Assembly: GCA_001767455.1 (NCBI GenBank)
Contig: MELC01000086.1
Location: 295,149-359,148 of the forward strand
Length of the DNA stretch: 64,000 nt
Direction of reading: 5' to 3'
From: Acidobacteria bacterium RIFCSPLOWO2_12_FULL_66_21
GTDB taxonomy: Bacteria; Acidobacteriota; Vicinamibacteria; Vicinamibacterales; 2-12-FULL-66-21
This document shows positions 61,801 to 64,000 of the stretch, in pieces. Position 1 is the stretch's first letter. Every line of letters begins with the position of its first letter. Below the pieces are notes generated by a model. The model did not search any database. It had not been told where the DNA came from and saw only the letters and a program-made list of their open reading frames with translations. The translations under genes were made by a program, and so were the position numbers.

Positions 61801-63115
61801 ATGGAATAGGGGAGATCCTTTTTTTGGGATGAACACCGAGAGAATGGACAAGACGGCGGCTCAGACGCGGGCGTTTTTCGAGGAGCGTCCACATGTCAGG
61901 CAGCGTTGGCTCTGCACCCGAACGAAATACTTCAAGGGCGCCGACTATCACGCCCTGCAGATCGGCGCGCTGGTCGATCCGCGTGCCGTGCATGAGGCGT
62001 ATTGGGACGACGACGGCTACAATCTGAAACGCGTGCGACTTCTGATGGGTCGGATGTTCGCAGACTTGGATCCGAAGAGCGCTGACGAGTACAAGCGTCT
62101 GGCTCGAGCTCGCCATCATCTTCGCTGGGAGTACGGTGATTGGTTTGAAGTGGCGTCAGAGGCCGTCCGCAGTAGAGCCATCCCCGACTACCATCCGGAC
62201 GACGTGATGCTGGGCGTCGGATCGTTTCTTGGGGAAGCGGCGGTCGACTATCTCATGGGCCGACTCGACAGATTCCGCACAGCATCAGGCAAGGCTCACC
62301 CGGCTCCCGCGGCGGTCATCAAGGAAGCCCGCGACGCGATGCAGACGCTGTGGAAGTCTCTTCTGGAGGTACTGCGATTCGGCGAAGACTACTCGAAGCA
62401 ACTGGAGGCATGTTGGACTGGGCGCCAGCCAGCAGGGCAAGCGTTTTCGTTTGATGTAGGTGGGATGAACGTCGTCGGGTTCAGAGACGCGACCTCGTCG
62501 CTCTATAGTGCCATGACGAAGCTCGACCGCGATGGTCGAACTCTGGTCATTGAGAAGGAACATTATGCGAAGGTCTTTCGGCGTCGCCGAATCGGTTCCA
62601 AGGTCCCGCTCATATTCGTTCGGTCTGGCACGTGCCGCCGATTGCGTGGGATCAAGGCTCCTATGGAGCAGGATTCCTGGGTCAGTGTGTACTGGGCTTT
62701 GAACCAATTCAGACGCGAGCAACGGGACTATCTTTTCACAAACCTCGAGCGTCGTACGAATGAGAACGTCCTGCAGAGGCTTCAGAACTATGTGTTGCTC
62801 TGCGATCAGGAATACATCAACAAGTGCGACCGAGGCCACGCGGATAAAGAGCTGGCGGGCTGGACGTCGTACGATCTGTTTTACTACCTTCGCTCGTTGA
62901 TACCGGCGGAGATTCAGATCCGCACGATGCTGGCCGACACCATGGCAGAGCAGTACCACGGGCCGGTGTACAAGGGCTCGCCGCCAAAGGGCACGGAATT
63001 CGCGCGAGAACAGATGACAAGGGTCGCCGTTCAATTGGACAATCTCGATAAGGAACTGGAGATCGACTTCGAAGACTACATGAATCGGTATCACGTTCCC
63101 CGGAGGTCAGAGTAG
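58847..63115 (+). CDS. Large protein with GAF-like N-terminus and RelA/SpoT-like C-terminal signature
   Basis: A 1422-residue protein, from TTG 58847 or ATG 58865, right after the HD-ROK gene. Residues about 50-280 resemble a GAF sensor (TMDQLCDIIAEEVSADSCTI; YGTPIRIHAGGEVIGILKVE). The end (from residue 1353) reads PAEIQIRTMLADTMAEQYHG, the E-x-Q-I-R-T ... E..H.. core of RelA/SpoT nucleotidyltransferases. An earlier DLGRFDLLGCRLNCLYKS (near 965) recalls the D..G.R step of the same family, but about 390 residues separate them. The middle is basic, helical and unassigned. It may be an alarmone-type synthetase with a large insert, or a degenerate relative. Confidence 0.55.
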   Translation: MPNVISMAMQPDTNRFADSREQEEREFRTFITKLLRAQRYEFLEEQSLFSSDTLRRTMDQLCDIIAEEVSADSCTIHLKLYDPRDLLSPSHETAPQSKIPRWNPALDRYIADVAAKSAIHPAGSANAKRAFAVLQEARWRSASSTLAYPYWKYPKGVARLVASNWSGPWKRLCRSASPGDQDTGFVTLDSGITADIVQDNLARIRDPLSIRASRDLRKLGALDHLVWDNKGWRGSFKNFYGTPIRIHAGGEVIGILKVENKREMEEDRKPIDKMLHGSVNELLTTTSGLTNFEQAILTLAQSKRDVAHCRDISLLALAYLTTDLRSVKNKTKRTLGDVVFVAYPRRYESIQPPKNKVLRDVGLAAGGAVQITAASIPDEKKLWALLDDRPDDLVTPERYRQVKEFYDAIASHFETSGGVTPLKLGGVTVTFEAFWKPRGGHVGGVTLPHWHYRAKVKKRNGAPIFLFIMAPPGGSRTGKISSALFKSGCPECASDIAAVYRRLARLPSRPDPSAKSRRNEFEGFISRRNGERIALQRVVKHTRHTHYVIDCLVDHWAARVESLNQCVPIREFTPEDTKKLCWAALEIGKLVEREISYRANHSDDPIPLTAMEFYRIPISDLSFVDGLQARRANAKKVKVHIDHHLQNTLYTMRMQDSIQFKSRVKSHRSYLGRLGERHEGFVRGNLAVWFYLLSLSLLKMPNRAKDTELRLFRKALSLFGKDVERLLKQGSEIDPAIRKNTATNISRLAGQLAKILGDARFGSPPFSEIRNIRGKRRRLRLKSLQRRVVRNLRAENLLDAGNSRPKRGGLKWEGEAAVALEKLIFRNYDSYAVAAASLLCQLVNLGNIRGYLAFYEGCFNLRNLLASSDRDIEDTPQFGPLRDLFRRTRDKTRVTKKVTKTVWVELLEFVETHDTDAFEALTGLPGPKLWLSPSGIYKRIRNLSHTLWQQRDVAHLDWDLGRFDLLGCRLNCLYKSQVFATYEQLWNRGDPFFGMNTERMDKTAAQTRAFFEERPHVRQRWLCTRTKYFKGADYHALQIGALVDPRAVHEAYWDDDGYNLKRVRLLMGRMFADLDPKSADEYKRLARARHHLRWEYGDWFEVASEAVRSRAIPDYHPDDVMLGVGSFLGEAAVDYLMGRLDRFRTASGKAHPAPAAVIKEARDAMQTLWKSLLEVLRFGEDYSKQLEACWTGRQPAGQAFSFDVGGMNVVGFRDATSSLYSAMTKLDRDGRTLVIEKEHYAKVFRRRRIGSKVPLIFVRSGTCRRLRGIKAPMEQDSWVSVYWALNQFRREQRDYLFTNLERRTNENVLQRLQNYVLLCDQEYINKCDRGHADKELAGWTSYDLFYYLRSLIPAEIQIRTMLADTMAEQYHGPVYKGSPPKGTEFAREQMTRVAVQLDNLDKELEIDFEDYMNRYHVPRRSE

Positions 63116-63165
63116 ACAGACCCGGTGTGGAGCGCAACGGTAGGCATCGAATACGGGAGAGACAC

Positions 63166-64000
63166 ATGGACCACGGACTCAGTGAACGAGGTGGAGAGGT
63201 TCTGGCTGCGGAGATCTGTCGGTATTGCCGTCAGACCGTGCTCAAGGCCATGGACGCTGTGCGGAGCCGGATGCGGGGGTCCGACCGCCTGGCCCTGAAG
63301 GAAGCTGTCGTCGATCCCAGGACGGACAAGTCCGAGCTGAACTTGACCAAGGGGATCGATCGCGATGCGGAAGATCTCATCGTGACGGCCCTGCAAAAGA
63401 AGTTCTCGAAGCTCAAGGGTATCGGCTCATTCACGGTGTTCTCGGAAGAACTTGGCCTCCGCTCTTTTCCCGATGCGGGCAAGGAGGATGAGTCGGACTG
63501 GGTCGTCTTCATCGATCCGATCGATGGCACGGAGTTCATTGAGACCCTGCAGGGAGGATGGGCGCTCGTGGCCGTCTACAATCGCAGGGCGGACGAGGTC
63601 GTCGCGACGGTCGCCGGCGACATCTTCCTCAACCGCCTGTACTGGGGGATGAAGGGCGCCGTTCCGGAGTGCCTGGACTTGGTGACTCATTCCTGGTTCA
63701 AACTCGACGGTGGACCCAACCCCAGGCGCTCGTTGGCTGGAGCGCGCGTCAACTTTCTGACGACGAAAGTGTCTCGATTTCTGTCGGTCGCCCAGCAGAC
63801 ACGCCTCCTCAAGGCCATCGAAAAGGGTGACGGCCGGATCAATCTGTCGTGGGGTTCGAACATGATCATTCAAGTAGCGGCGGGATACGCGGACGCCGCC
63901 GTCGAGTTCACGAAGGGCTTCGCGACCTACGACGTGCTGCCGGGCTTGTACCTGGGTGAGCAGGCCGGACTCACGATCCTCGATCTGGACGGCAACCCCG
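63166..64000 (+). CDS. Inositol monophosphatase family protein (3' end outside window)
   Basis: The frame runs open from ATG 63166 to the window end, giving 278 residues. IMPase-fold metal motifs are clear: KGIDRDAEDLIV, the SEE of TVFSEELGL, and VVFIDPIDGTEF (DPIDGT). Late residues ATYDVLPGLYLGEQAG stand for the usual WD...G..I..EAG. Such enzymes remove phosphate from inositol phosphates, sugar bisphosphates or 3'-phosphoadenosine nucleotides. It lies 50 bp after the RelA-like gene in the same direction, so it is probably part of the cassette. Confidence 0.8.
   Translation, partial: MDHGLSERGGEVLAAEICRYCRQTVLKAMDAVRSRMRGSDRLALKEAVVDPRTDKSELNLTKGIDRDAEDLIVTALQKKFSKLKGIGSFTVFSEELGLRSFPDAGKEDESDWVVFIDPIDGTEFIETLQGGWALVAVYNRRADEVVATVAGDIFLNRLYWGMKGAVPECLDLVTHSWFKLDGGPNPRRSLAGARVNFLTTKVSRFLSVAQQTRLLKAIEKGDGRINLSWGSNMIIQVAAGYADAAVEFTKGFATYDVLPGLYLGEQAGLTILDLDGNP

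Noticed and set aside
1-64000. tRNA or rRNA genes
   Set aside because: No cloverleaf with a T-loop GTTCRA motif in the right setting, and no rRNA-like stretch, was found by reading both strands. Short tRNA genes could still be missed by eye.

Overview
The window is high-GC bacterial DNA with tightly packed genes. It most resembles an Acidobacteriota genome, probably class Vicinamibacteria. This rests on two neighbouring secreted VWA proteins of the acidobacterial VWFA-related type, an N-terminally extended gene set for heme and respiration, and overall composition. The taxonomic call is inference. Many starts are GTG or TTG, and several promoters leave almost no leader before the start codon.

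Layout. 1-7.9 kb (+): the tail of an S9 peptidase, then pyrE, truA, uppS, cdsA, dxr, rseP, a DUF1028 protein and a MATE transporter. uppS, cdsA, dxr and rseP link isoprenoid precursors, lipid carriers, CDP-diacylglycerol and envelope-stress proteolysis. 8-9.2 kb (-): ispG. 9.5 kb (+): a secreted glycine-zipper protein. 10.5-19.4 kb (-): a heme operon transcribed as two VWA genes, a HemX/CcsA-like membrane protein, hemA, hemC, a cobA-hemD fusion, hemB and hemL. 19.6-29.6 kb (+): a partial complex I operon, nuoACDHJKLMN, with no nuoB, E, F, G or I. 29.8-31.7 kb (+): part of the F0 sector (AtpZ-like, AtpI-like, subunit a, subunit c). The c subunit carries the residue pattern of Na+-binding c-rings.

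31.8-39.6 kb is an accessory stretch. It holds a DMT transporter, a fatty acid desaturase, a decayed Uma2 nuclease, a serine hydrolase, a lipoprotein metalloprotease broken by one TGA, and a HEPN/MNT pair lying between two diverged copies of the same gene block. 39.7-48.7 kb holds reductive pyrimidine catabolism: NCS1 permease, dihydropyrimidinase, aldehyde dehydrogenase and beta-ureidopropionase on the minus strand, and PreA and a class III aminotransferase on the plus strand, with a beta carbonic anhydrase between. 48.7-52.5 kb has small genes and repeat elements.

52.5-64 kb is the most unusual region. An XRE-TPR regulator is divergent from four tightly linked genes: a protein with a phosphodiester-glycosidase-like C-terminus, a 1382-residue fusion of an RSH-type HD hydrolase with a ROK-like kinase, a 1422-residue protein with a GAF-like N-terminus and a RelA/SpoT-like C-terminal signature, and an inositol-monophosphatase-family protein cut by the window end. 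I do not know a described system with this composition. It looks like a split alarmone-type or sugar-phosphate signalling cassette.

Across the window, many gene boundaries carry degenerate short-period tandem repeats (7-10 nt units) arranged as inverted arms. Several of them run into coding ends.
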